Below, piece by piece: positions 24,850 to 33,027 of a stretch of DNA of 64,000 bases. The first letter of the stretch is position 1; every line of letters begins with the position of its first letter. The translations under genes were made by a program, and so were the position numbers. The DNA is from Alphaproteobacteria bacterium (lineage in GTDB: Bacteria; Pseudomonadota; Alphaproteobacteria; Micropepsales; Micropepsaceae): the NCBI GenBank assembly GCA_015654635.1, contig JAATGP010000035.1:166557-230556 (forward strand). Direction: 5' to 3'. The notes under the pieces were generated by a model, which saw only the letters and a list, made by a program, of their open reading frames with translations, ran no database searches and was not told where the DNA came from.

Positions 24850-27800
24850 ATGAGTTCAGTAATGACGACTCGCACGCGTTTGCTCAGCACGACTGTGCTT
24901 GCAAGCGTGGGCCTATTGCTCGCAGCACCGGCCTTCGGCCAGGCTGCAGAGTCAATGGAAACAGTCACAGTGACCGGCTATCGCGCCAGCTTGCAAGACT
25001 CGACGAACGCCAAGCGCGCCTCAGTAAGCTTCACGGACGCTGTGTACGCCGAAGACATCGGTAAATTCCCGGACTCCAACATCGCCGAATCTCTGAACCG
25101 TATTCCTGGTGTCACCATCGCTCGTGATAACGACGGCGAAGGCGTGAACGTCCAGATCCGCGGTCTCGGCACCAACTTCACCAAGATCCTGCTCAACAAC
25201 GCCCAGGTCGCCGTGGCATCCACGGGCGGCATCGACTCGTCCAACAACAACCGCGAAGTCGACTTGAACATGTTCCCGACGGAACTGTTCACGCAGTTGA
25301 CCGTCAGCAAATCGTCTTCGGCCGACAATATTGAAGGCGGCGCCGCCGGCACCGTCAATATGCGCAGCCAGCGCCCCTTCGACAAGGAAGGCGCCCATCT
25401 GACGTACACGATGCAGGGAACGAACCTCGACGGTTCGAATGCCGATGGCTATCGCGGTGCGTTGATCGCCAGTGACACTTGGGGCCCGTTTGGTGCTCTC
25501 TTGGGTGTGGCCGGTGTGCATTCGATGATGATGACCACGGGTTGGGAAGACGGCAACGCCGGTTGGGTCACGCCCACTTTTAATGCAGCCCAGTGCGGCA
25601 CAGGCAATACCTGCGACCAAATCGGCGGCAACTCGATGGGTGTGCCGTCCACGGTTCCGGTCAACGTGACCAAGGGTGGTTTGGTTGCCGGGCAGACGGT
25701 CAATCAGGCACTGCTCTATTCCCTTAACCCGGGACTCGGCACGCCCAATCAGACCTCTACCATCCTCAGTAACCTGCTGATCCCGCGTCTGGGCCGTACC
25801 ATGTACGAACGCGGTTCGCGTGATCGTTACAACGGCGTCGCGAGCTTCGAATTCCGGCCGAGTGACGATCTGCATTTCTATCTCGATATGATCGGCGGTC
25901 GGACCTTCAATGCGATGGACCGCAGCGATCTGGACTGGGGCGTTCGCTCCGGCGCCGGCGCGCAGTCGATGATCCCCGAGGCTGTCACCTGCGATCCGGC
26001 CTCCCTGGCAGCTTTGAACAATCTCGGTTGCGTTGCGCAGAGCGGCACGTTTGCCAACGCGCAGTTCTTCCTGGAAGCCCGTCCCTATCAAGAAAAGGGC
26101 GATTTCTTCAGCATCAACCCGGGCATGAGCTGGCAGGTCGCAGACAAACTCCACGTCGACCTTCAGCTGAATGCCACGCGCAGCCACTTCTTCCGCGATT
26201 CTCCGACCTTCTTCCTCGTGACCTGTCCCAGCGCAGGTAATGCGGGCGCCCCCGGTTGCAATGCTCCGGTCGGCGGCGTCAATGCCATATTCTCGAATAC
26301 GGGTGCCACGCCCTATCCGTCCATTACGTCCAATCTGGATCTCAACAACCCCAACAACTACCAGTGGAATAACGGGCGCGTTAACCTGCAGGACGAAAAG
26401 CGCTACACCTTCACGCAGGGCACTCATCTCGACGTCTCCTATGGTGGTGACGAGATGATGGTCAAAGCCGGTGTTGCCTATGACGATGTTGGCCGCACGA
26501 TCGTTGCGATTGATGCCAGCCAGCAGTGGCAGAACGCGATTTGCGGTGACAATCCGAGCCAGTTCCTCGCCACGGGTTCGCCGACCAACAACTCCAACCC
26601 TGCCTGTAATGGTCTCAACGTGACCGGCAATGCCGCGACCGTGAACGCGGCTCTCCCGGGTTATGCTCCGGCCTATCCGGGGTATGGCACGGGTCAATCG
26701 ACTGGCTGGGCGCCCATCAACTATGGCGGTTCGCTCATCCCGCAATCGGCTCTGGCAAGTTATCTGCAGCAGGGTCCCACGGGCTTCGTCACCGTGAACT
26801 ACGACAAAGCGAAGGCGGCCTCCAACTACTACGCCCTCGATGCGGCGGCAATCCAAGCCGTTACCAACGGCGTCCTGGCCGGCAACGTAACCTATCCCTA
26901 CTCGACCTCATCCAACACCGGCGGCAACTCCGGTGGCGTCGAGGAAAAGAACTACGGCCTCTATGCCAAGGTGACCGGTGATGTGCCTTTCGCCAGCCGC
27001 CATCTGAAGTATGATTTCGGTCTGCGTTGGGTCGAGACCCATCAGTACATCACGTCTCCGACCCAGCATAACAACCCGGCCAACCCCACGTTGGCGGACG
27101 GCGGTTACTATCCGGCCACGTACACCTTTGCGAAGGCTGAACACACGTATCAGGCGTTCCTGCCTTCGATGAACCTGGTCTATGAAGTTGCGGATGACTT
27201 CCAGGTTCGCTTCTCGGCCTCGCGGACGATGACCCGTCCGAATCCGACTCAGATGGAATCGGTTGCCAACTTCAGCGATCTCACGGCCAATTCCTTGACG
27301 CTGGGCAATCCGGATCTGAAGCCCTACTACTCCAACAACATCGATATCGGCGCCGAACTCTACACCGGCGGCGAAGGTTACATTGGTGTCGCCTTGTTCC
27401 GTAAGTCCATCGCAGGCTTCCCGGCGCAGGTGAACATCACCCAGCCGTTCTCCTATCTTTCGCAGTTCGGCATTATTTATAGCGGCCTGCTGGACGGGCA
27501 GAAACAAGCGATCTGTTCACGCTCTCCCTCCTGCACGAACTGGCAGACGGAAACGGGTGCCAATGTTTCCAACACCACGATCACTGTTACCCAGCAGACC
27601 AATCAACCGGGTCTCGAGATCATCAACGGCATGGAATGGGACTATGTGCAGCCCCTCGACTTCTTCCTCGAACAGTACGGGCTGAAGGGTTTCGGCTTCA
27701 CGGGTAACGTCACCATCCTCGATGCGTCCTCCACCGGTTCTGCCCCGGTCCATCCGACCGGTATTGCGCCGCTGCAGTACAACATGACGGCCTATTACGA

Positions 27801-28137
27801 TAACGATGGCATCATGGTTCGTGGTTCTTACAACTGGAACGATCGGGTCTACGGCTCCGGCAGCAACACGCAGAGCGTCTGTTTGCCGACCACGACTATC
27901 TCCACATGTCCGAATGGCGCTTATATCTACGGCGCGCCCTACGGCCAGTTTGATATGTCCTCCAGCATCAAACTCGACAAGTTCTTCGGCGAACTGCCGA
28001 GCGATCCGGAACTGTCGTTTGATGTGCAGAACCTCTTCCACTCGAAAATGCGTTCCTACGACCAGTTCACGAACGCAATCCACTCCTACTACAACCCGGG
28101 CGCTCTTTACATGATCGGCGTTCGCGGCACGTTCTAG
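24850..28137 (+). CDS. TonB-dependent receptor for xylan-derived oligosaccharides
   Basis: A 1095-residue outer-membrane receptor of the Caulobacter/sphingomonad carbohydrate type. The signal peptide (to about residue 31, AFGQA) is followed by a TonB-box-like METVTVTGYR. The plug domain carries AEDIGKFPDSNIAESLNRIPGV and VNVQIRGLGTNF. A long beta-barrel rich in Tyr, Asn and Thr ends in the canonical C-terminal phenylalanine (GVRGTF). There is no N-terminal signalling (FecA-like) extension. The start ATG has the RBS GGGGAGGA; longer in-frame starts would lack a signal peptide. Its operators and position make xylooligosaccharides or aldouronates the likely ligand. No TonB/ExbBD genes are nearby. 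A strong terminator follows. Confidence 0.94.
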   Translation: MSSVMTTRTRLLSTTVLASVGLLLAAPAFGQAAESMETVTVTGYRASLQDSTNAKRASVSFTDAVYAEDIGKFPDSNIAESLNRIPGVTIARDNDGEGVNVQIRGLGTNFTKILLNNAQVAVASTGGIDSSNNNREVDLNMFPTELFTQLTVSKSSSADNIEGGAAGTVNMRSQRPFDKEGAHLTYTMQGTNLDGSNADGYRGALIASDTWGPFGALLGVAGVHSMMMTTGWEDGNAGWVTPTFNAAQCGTGNTCDQIGGNSMGVPSTVPVNVTKGGLVAGQTVNQALLYSLNPGLGTPNQTSTILSNLLIPRLGRTMYERGSRDRYNGVASFEFRPSDDLHFYLDMIGGRTFNAMDRSDLDWGVRSGAGAQSMIPEAVTCDPASLAALNNLGCVAQSGTFANAQFFLEARPYQEKGDFFSINPGMSWQVADKLHVDLQLNATRSHFFRDSPTFFLVTCPSAGNAGAPGCNAPVGGVNAIFSNTGATPYPSITSNLDLNNPNNYQWNNGRVNLQDEKRYTFTQGTHLDVSYGGDEMMVKAGVAYDDVGRTIVAIDASQQWQNAICGDNPSQFLATGSPTNNSNPACNGLNVTGNAATVNAALPGYAPAYPGYGTGQSTGWAPINYGGSLIPQSALASYLQQGPTGFVTVNYDKAKAASNYYALDAAAIQAVTNGVLAGNVTYPYSTSSNTGGNSGGVEEKNYGLYAKVTGDVPFASRHLKYDFGLRWVETHQYITSPTQHNNPANPTLADGGYYPATYTFAKAEHTYQAFLPSMNLVYEVADDFQVRFSASRTMTRPNPTQMESVANFSDLTANSLTLGNPDLKPYYSNNIDIGAELYTGGEGYIGVALFRKSIAGFPAQVNITQPFSYLSQFGIIYSGLLDGQKQAICSRSPSCTNWQTETGANVSNTTITVTQQTNQPGLEIINGMEWDYVQPLDFFLEQYGLKGFGFTGNVTILDASSTGSAPVHPTGIAPLQYNMTAYYDNDGIMVRGSYNWNDRVYGSGSNTQSVCLPTTTISTCPNGAYIYGAPYGQFDMSSSIKLDKFFGELPSDPELSFDVQNLFHSKMRSYDQFTNAIHSYYNPGALYMIGVRGTF

Positions 28138-28200
28138 TCCCTGGCTTTCTGCCGGTCCCTGCGTAACGGGGCCGGCAGACCTCTCTCTCAAGGCCAATCG

Positions 28201-28228
28201 CGGCGCATCGAAAGATGCGCCGTTTTTT
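28201..28228 (+). terminator. Rho-independent terminator after the receptor gene
   Basis: Perfect 9-bp stem CGGCGCATC (28201-28209) with GATGCGCCG (28214-28222), GAAA tetraloop, then six T. It separates the receptor from the uxuB unit. Confidence 0.95.
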
Positions 28229-28274
28229 ATGCGATGGACCGATAGCCAATACGAGGGGTGCCATCTGTGGCTGC

Positions 28275-28286
28275 GACAGCGCTGTC
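28275..28286. promoter_or_regulatory. Perfect palindrome before uxuB, possible repressor operator
   Basis: GACAGCGCTGTC is a perfect 12-bp palindrome with the central AGCGCT typical of LacI-family sites. It lies about 78 bp before the uxuB start. Its half-sites differ from the XylR-like sites, so a different regulator, for example for glucuronate, is suggested. Confidence 0.45.
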
Positions 28287-28363
28287 TTGATGCTGCACGC
28301 CGCAGCACTGCTCCCGTGTTTTTGATGGCTTGAATGCGCGAAGTTGGTGTAGAACGCGCACTT

Positions 28364-29827
28364 ATGAACACACAAGCAAAACCCGCCTCCGCCCCGCGTC
28401 TCAGCTCCAAAACACTTTCGGCCGCCAAGCCTGGTGTCGTGCTGCCCAAATATGACCGCAGCAAAACGACGATCGGAATTGTGCATTTTGGGCCCGGCGC
28501 GTTTCATAGGGGCCATCAGGCCTGCTATTTCGATTCTCTGTTGGAGAAAGATTCGCGCTGGGCGATTAGCGGTGTCGAGCTTTTGCCAACAGGGCTCGCC
28601 GAACAGGCGGTGCCACAAGACAATCTCTATATCGTCGCCGAACTGGATGCGCAGATACGCTATCGCATCGTTGGTTCGCACACGGAATATCTCAAGGCCC
28701 ATGGCGAATCCGATAAGGTGTTTGCCCGTCTTAACGACCCCAAGGTCAAACTCGTCACTATGACCGTCACCGAGAAGGGTTATTGCCTCGACGGTGTCGG
28801 CGAACTTGATCTGAATCATCCGGCGATCAAAGCCGATCTCGCAAATCCGACTGCTCCTAAGAGTCTCGTTGGTTGGGTCACCGAAGGTCTCGCCTGCCGC
28901 AGGGCCGCCGGTATGGTGCCCTTCATTCCAGTCTCCTGCGATAACATGGTGATGAACGGCCACAAGTTGCATGCCGCTGTATTGAAATATGCCAAGGCCC
29001 GCGGCGATGAAGGCCTTACAGCCTGGATCGCTGACAATGTGACGTTTCCCTCGACCATGGTCGATTCGATCACGCCGGCCGCAACCGACGAATTGAAGGA
29101 CCGCATCGAGGTGGAAACCGGTCTGCGTGACGAAGCGCCGGTGCAGCGCGAAGCCTTCCTGCAATGGGTGGTGGAAGACATGCTGGGCGAAGATGCCCCG
29201 GATCTGGCGAGCGTTGGCGTGCTGATGGTGAAGGATGTCGCCGCTTACGAATTCGCCAAGCTGCGTTTGCTCAACGGTGCCCATTCGACACTTGCTTATG
29301 CCGGCTTGATGCGCGGTCGCGATTCAGTGGGCGAGGCGATGGCCGATGCGAAGCTCAGCCACGCTGTCGAGTCGATGATGCGCGAAGACATCGTGCCGAC
29401 CCTGCATCCGGCGCCAGGCCTCGACTTCAATGCTTACATCAGTGATTTGCTCAATCGTTTTCGCAATCCGGCCTTGACGCACAAGCTTATTCAGATTGCC
29501 TCTGACGGCTCGCAGAAGCTGCCCTACCGCATCGTGGGTTCGATGGCCGATGCCTTGAAGGGCGGGCGTAGCATTCGCCGCTTCACCATTTCGCTGGGTG
29601 CCTGGATGCGTTTTGTTATCCGGCAAGCCAAGGCCGATATTGTGCTGCAAGACCCCCTGCACGAAAAGCTGGCCGCGGTCGGCAAAAGTTGCACCGGTGA
29701 TGCCGCTTTGGATGTGCCCAAATTCCTCGCTTTACGCGAAATGTTCTCTGAGGAACTGGCCGGGAATGAGCAATTTAAATCTGCTATAACAGCCGCTTAC
29801 GAAGATTTCGAAGCCCTGCTCGACTAG
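28364..29827 (+). CDS. uxuB: Fructuronate reductase / mannitol dehydrogenase family
   Basis: A 487-residue polyol-specific long-chain dehydrogenase. The NAD-binding motif HFGPGAFHRGHQ near the N-terminus and the family catalytic motif KLRLLNGAHS (K, N, H) are intact; the C-terminal mannitol-dehydrogenase domain follows. In this family UxuB reduces D-fructuronate to D-mannonate with NADH, the step before ManD, whose gene is also in the locus; the GH67 enzymes supply glucuronate. Mannitol or altronate dehydrogenase activity cannot be ruled out by sequence. The start is uncertain: ATG 28334 is an alternative, and neither has a strong RBS. Uronate isomerase (UxaC) and KDG kinase/aldolase are not in the window. 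Confidence 0.86.
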   Translation: MNTQAKPASAPRLSSKTLSAAKPGVVLPKYDRSKTTIGIVHFGPGAFHRGHQACYFDSLLEKDSRWAISGVELLPTGLAEQAVPQDNLYIVAELDAQIRYRIVGSHTEYLKAHGESDKVFARLNDPKVKLVTMTVTEKGYCLDGVGELDLNHPAIKADLANPTAPKSLVGWVTEGLACRRAAGMVPFIPVSCDNMVMNGHKLHAAVLKYAKARGDEGLTAWIADNVTFPSTMVDSITPAATDELKDRIEVETGLRDEAPVQREAFLQWVVEDMLGEDAPDLASVGVLMVKDVAAYEFAKLRLLNGAHSTLAYAGLMRGRDSVGEAMADAKLSHAVESMMREDIVPTLHPAPGLDFNAYISDLLNRFRNPALTHKLIQIASDGSQKLPYRIVGSMADALKGGRSIRRFTISLGAWMRFVIRQAKADIVLQDPLHEKLAAVGKSCTGDAALDVPKFLALREMFSEELAGNEQFKSAITAAYEDFEALLD

Positions 29828-29895
29828 CATATTATGTTGGCGCCGCTGACCCCGAAGGGGTAGGACGAGCGGCGCCAATAGCGCTAATTTGTCCG

Positions 29896-29923
29896 TTGGC
29901 GGCGGCGCGATTGTGTGTATGAT
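29896..29923 (+). promoter_or_regulatory. Candidate promoter of xylBA
   Basis: TTGGCG (29896-29901), 16 bp, TATGAT (29918-29923). The -10 overlaps the operator at 29920-29933, a layout that suits direct repression. Confidence 0.5.
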
Positions 29924-29933
29924 AACGCTACCA
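29920..29933. promoter_or_regulatory. XylR-like operator, site 4
   Basis: TGATAACGCTACCA, 13 of 14 identical to sites 1 and 2. It lies 75 bp before xylB, the gene most expected to be under xylose control, which anchors the regulator assignment for all sites. Confidence 0.78.
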
Positions 29934-30007
29934 ATCGTAATCTGACCAGAATAGTCTGATATAAGAGACTGGCCCAAAATAGGGCTGGATCGGGAGCGTC
30001 AGGAAGC

Positions 30008-31468
30008 ATGTATCTCGGCATTGATATTGGCACGTCTAGTGTCAAAGCCGTCCTCATGGACGGCAGCGGTCAGTTGGTGGCGCAAGGTTCAGCCCCTTTG
30101 ACCGTAGAGCGGCCGCATCCGTTGTGGTCCGAGCAGAATCCGGAAAGCTGGTGGGAGGCCACCGTCGCAGCTGTGCGTGCGCTACCGGAGCGCGAACGTC
30201 AGGCGGTCAAGGGCATTGGTCTTTCGGGGCAGATGCATGGCGCCACGCTGCTCGATAGGGCTGACCGGCCGCTGCGCCCCGCCATTTTGTGGAATGATGG
30301 TCGCTGCGAGGCCGAATGCGCCGAACTCGAAAAGAACGAGCCGCGCTCGCGCACCATCACCGGCAATATCGCCATGCCCGGTTTTACGGCGCCAAAGCTG
30401 CTCTGGGTCCGAAATCACGAGCCTGACATCTTCGCGAAAGTGAAGACGGTTCTGCTACCCAAAGATTATGTCCGCCTGCGCCTAACCGGCGAGAAGGCTG
30501 GCGACATGTCCGATAATTCCGGCACCTTGTGGCTCGATGTCGGCAAACGCGAATGGTCGGACGCCATGTTAGAGGCGACGGGCCTGACCCGCGATCATAT
30601 GCCCAAAGCCGTTGAAGGCACTGCGGCGACTGGCAAGCTCAGCGCGGCAGTGGCCGAGGAACTCGGCGTGCCGCAAGTTGTGGTGGCGGGTGGTGGCGGC
30701 GACAATGCCGCCAGCGCGGTCGGTGTGGGCGTCGTAGCCCCTGGCCAAGCCTTCCTGTCGCTCGGCACGTCGGGCGTGCTCTTTGTCGTGACCGACAAGT
30801 TCCGCCCCAATCCGGAAAAAGCGGCGCACGCCTTCTGTCATTGTATTCCCGGCGTCTGGCATCAAATGAGTGTCATCCTGACGGCCGCTTCGGCGATCGA
30901 TTGGGTGGCGCAGATCACCGGCGTCAACAATGTTGTGCAAGCGGTGGCTGCTGCCGAAAAGCGCGGACTGACCGACCGTACGCCGATTTTCCTTCCCTAT
31001 CTTTCGGGCGAACGTACGCCGCATAACGATCCTTATGCCCGCGGCGTCTTCTTTGGTCTTTCGGCGGAAACCACGCCGGCGGATCTCGCCTATTCCGTGC
31101 TCGAAGGCGTCGCTTTTGCTTTCGCCGACGGAATGGACGTGCTTAAGGAAGCTGGCAGTCATGTTGGCGATGTGACGGTCGTTGGCGGCGCGGCGCGGTT
31201 GCCCTACTGGGGCCCGATGCTGGCCTCTGCCCTTGACGTCCCGCTCACCTATCGTGAGGGCGGTGAAGTTGGCGGCGCTTTTGGTGCGGCACGCCTTGGC
31301 CTTCTGGCTGCGACTGGGGGCGACCCGGTCACGGTTTGCACGGCACCGAAAGTATCGAAAATCGTTGAACCCGTATCAGCACTGAAGGACCAGATGGCGC
31401 CCCGCCGGGCTCTATTCACGGACCTCTACAAGAGTCTCAAACCATCTTTCAGGGAGTTTGGCAGATGA
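30008..31468 (+). CDS. xylB: Xylulokinase
   Basis: A 486-residue FGGY-family sugar kinase that phosphorylates D-xylulose with ATP. The N-terminal phosphate loop LGIDIGTSSVKAVL, the substrate segment GLSGQMHGATLLD, the catalytic-base segment ILWNDGRC, and the C-terminal VVGGAARLPYW with YREGGEVGGAFGAA match XylB rather than glycerol or gluconate kinase. It is coupled to xylA by a 4-bp overlap (ATGA). Repression through the operator overlapping its promoter is likely. The pair defines the isomerase route of xylose use, not the oxidative Weimberg route known from Caulobacter. Confidence 0.96.
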   Translation: MYLGIDIGTSSVKAVLMDGSGQLVAQGSAPLTVERPHPLWSEQNPESWWEATVAAVRALPERERQAVKGIGLSGQMHGATLLDRADRPLRPAILWNDGRCEAECAELEKNEPRSRTITGNIAMPGFTAPKLLWVRNHEPDIFAKVKTVLLPKDYVRLRLTGEKAGDMSDNSGTLWLDVGKREWSDAMLEATGLTRDHMPKAVEGTAATGKLSAAVAEELGVPQVVVAGGGGDNAASAVGVGVVAPGQAFLSLGTSGVLFVVTDKFRPNPEKAAHAFCHCIPGVWHQMSVILTAASAIDWVAQITGVNNVVQAVAAAEKRGLTDRTPIFLPYLSGERTPHNDPYARGVFFGLSAETTPADLAYSVLEGVAFAFADGMDVLKEAGSHVGDVTVVGGAARLPYWGPMLASALDVPLTYREGGEVGGAFGAARLGLLAATGGDPVTVCTAPKVSKIVEPVSALKDQMAPRRALFTDLYKSLKPSFREFGR

Positions 31469-32778
31469 GCATTTTTTCGGAAGTAGGGCCTATCAAGTAC
31501 GAAGGTCCGGATAGCAAGAACCCGCTGGCGTACAAGGTCTATGACAAGGACCGCATCGTCCAGGGTAAGAAACTCGGCGAGTGGCTGCGTCTGACGGTTG
31601 CCTATTGGCACTCGTTTTCCTCGTTCGGCTCCGACATGTTTGGCGGCGGCACCTGGAACCGTCCGTGGTCGGGCAAAGTCACGCCGGAAATGGCGGCGGC
31701 CCGGGCCGATGCTGCGTTCGATTTCTTTACGCGTTTGGGCACGCCCTATTTCGCGTTCCATGATGCCGATGCAATCGCTGATGCCGACTCGCTTCCCGAG
31801 CACATCGACAACGTTAAGAAGATCGAAGAGATCTTTGCCAAAAAGATCTCCGAGACCGGCGTGAAGCTGCTCTGGGGTACGGCGAATCTGTTCAGCCATC
31901 CGCGGTTTGCGGCCGGCGCTGCTACCAATCCCGATCCCGAGGTGTTCGCTTACGCCGCGGGCCAGGTTCGCGCGATCCTGGAAACCACGCACCGCCTCGG
32001 CGGTGAGAACTATGTGCTCTGGGGCGGCCGTGAAGGCTATGACACGCTGCTCAACACCGACCTTAAGGCGGAATTGGCCCACTTCGGCCGTTTCCTCAAC
32101 ATGGTCGTCGAGCATAAGCACAAGATTGGCTTTAAGGGCACGATTCTGATTGAGCCCAAGCCCTTCGAGCCCACCAAGCATCAGTATGACCGCGATACTT
32201 CGACCGTGTTCGGCTTCCTGCAGAAGAACGGCCTCGAAAAGGAAGTTAAGGTCAATATCGAAGTGAACCATGCCACCCTGGCGAATCTGGACTTCGAGCA
32301 CGAAGTCTCGACGGCCTATGCCCTCGGCATCATGGGTTCGCTGGACATCAACCGCGGCGATCCGCGTTCCGGTTGGGATACCGACCAGTTCCCGAACAAC
32401 GCTCAGGATCTCTCGGTGGCCTTCCTGCCGATCCTTGAGCATGGCGGCCTCGGCACCGGTGGCTGCAACTTCGACGCCAAGCTGCGTCGTCAGTCGGTTG
32501 ACGTGGACGATCTCTATATCGCCCACATTGCCGGTATCGACACCTTGGCCCGCGCCGTCCTCTCGGCCGAAGCCATCATCAAAGACAAGCGCGTGGCCCA
32601 GCTTAAGGCCGAGCGTTATGCCGGTTGGGAAACACCGTTCGGCAAGGAAATCGCCGATGGCAAGTATAGCCTTGACCAGCTTGCCGACATCGCGATCAAA
32701 AAGGGCCTGAACCCGCAGCCGAAATCCGGCAAGCAGGAACTGTTTGAGAGCATTGTGGCCCAGAACCAGAAGGTCTGA
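31465..32778 (+). CDS. xylA: Xylose isomerase
   Basis: A 437-residue class II-length xylose isomerase, converting D-xylose to D-xylulose with divalent metals. Hallmarks are WHSFSSFGSDMFGGGTWNRPW, FHDADAIADADSL (active-site His and Asp), VLWGGREGYDTLLNTD, and the metal-binding segment IEPKPFEPTKHQYD, followed by EVNHATLANLDFEHE and GSLDINRGDPRSGWDTDQF. RBS GGGAG lies within the end of xylB (about 31451-31455). Length and motifs are complete. A strong terminator follows 43 bp after the stop. Confidence 0.97.
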   Translation: MSIFSEVGPIKYEGPDSKNPLAYKVYDKDRIVQGKKLGEWLRLTVAYWHSFSSFGSDMFGGGTWNRPWSGKVTPEMAAARADAAFDFFTRLGTPYFAFHDADAIADADSLPEHIDNVKKIEEIFAKKISETGVKLLWGTANLFSHPRFAAGAATNPDPEVFAYAAGQVRAILETTHRLGGENYVLWGGREGYDTLLNTDLKAELAHFGRFLNMVVEHKHKIGFKGTILIEPKPFEPTKHQYDRDTSTVFGFLQKNGLEKEVKVNIEVNHATLANLDFEHEVSTAYALGIMGSLDINRGDPRSGWDTDQFPNNAQDLSVAFLPILEHGGLGTGGCNFDAKLRRQSVDVDDLYIAHIAGIDTLARAVLSAEAIIKDKRVAQLKAERYAGWETPFGKEIADGKYSLDQLADIAIKKGLNPQPKSGKQELFESIVAQNQKV

Positions 32779-32820
32779 ACGGACAGTTGTTCGTCAGATT
32801 CGACCAAGACCTGAAAGCGC

Positions 32821-32857
32821 CTCCTCTTCGCAAACGCGAGGGGGAGGTTCTTTTTTG
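32821..32857 (+). terminator. Rho-independent terminator of xylBA
   Basis: 12-bp stem CCTCCTCTTCGC / GCGAGGGGGAGG (32821-32832 with 32837-32848, some G-U pairs), loop AAAC, then TTCTTTTTT. It closes the xylan/xylose locus. Confidence 0.92.
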
Positions 32858-33027
32858 GGCGCGGCGCGAAGCACGCTGCCTATTAATCTCTCACTCACCA
32901 CAACTGTGCAGGTTTTCTGCCGGATTGGCTTGTGTCCCGCAGAAATTTAACAAAAATCAGGCAGACTGCATCCGGGGAACGGAATCGTCTCTCCCCCATC
33001 CCACGACAGGACTTTCGGACACCAAAC

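Noticed and set aside
25021..26856. A 611-codon open frame opposite the TonB-dependent receptor
   Set aside because: Antisense frame of a repetitive, high-GC barrel gene without RBS or known domains.
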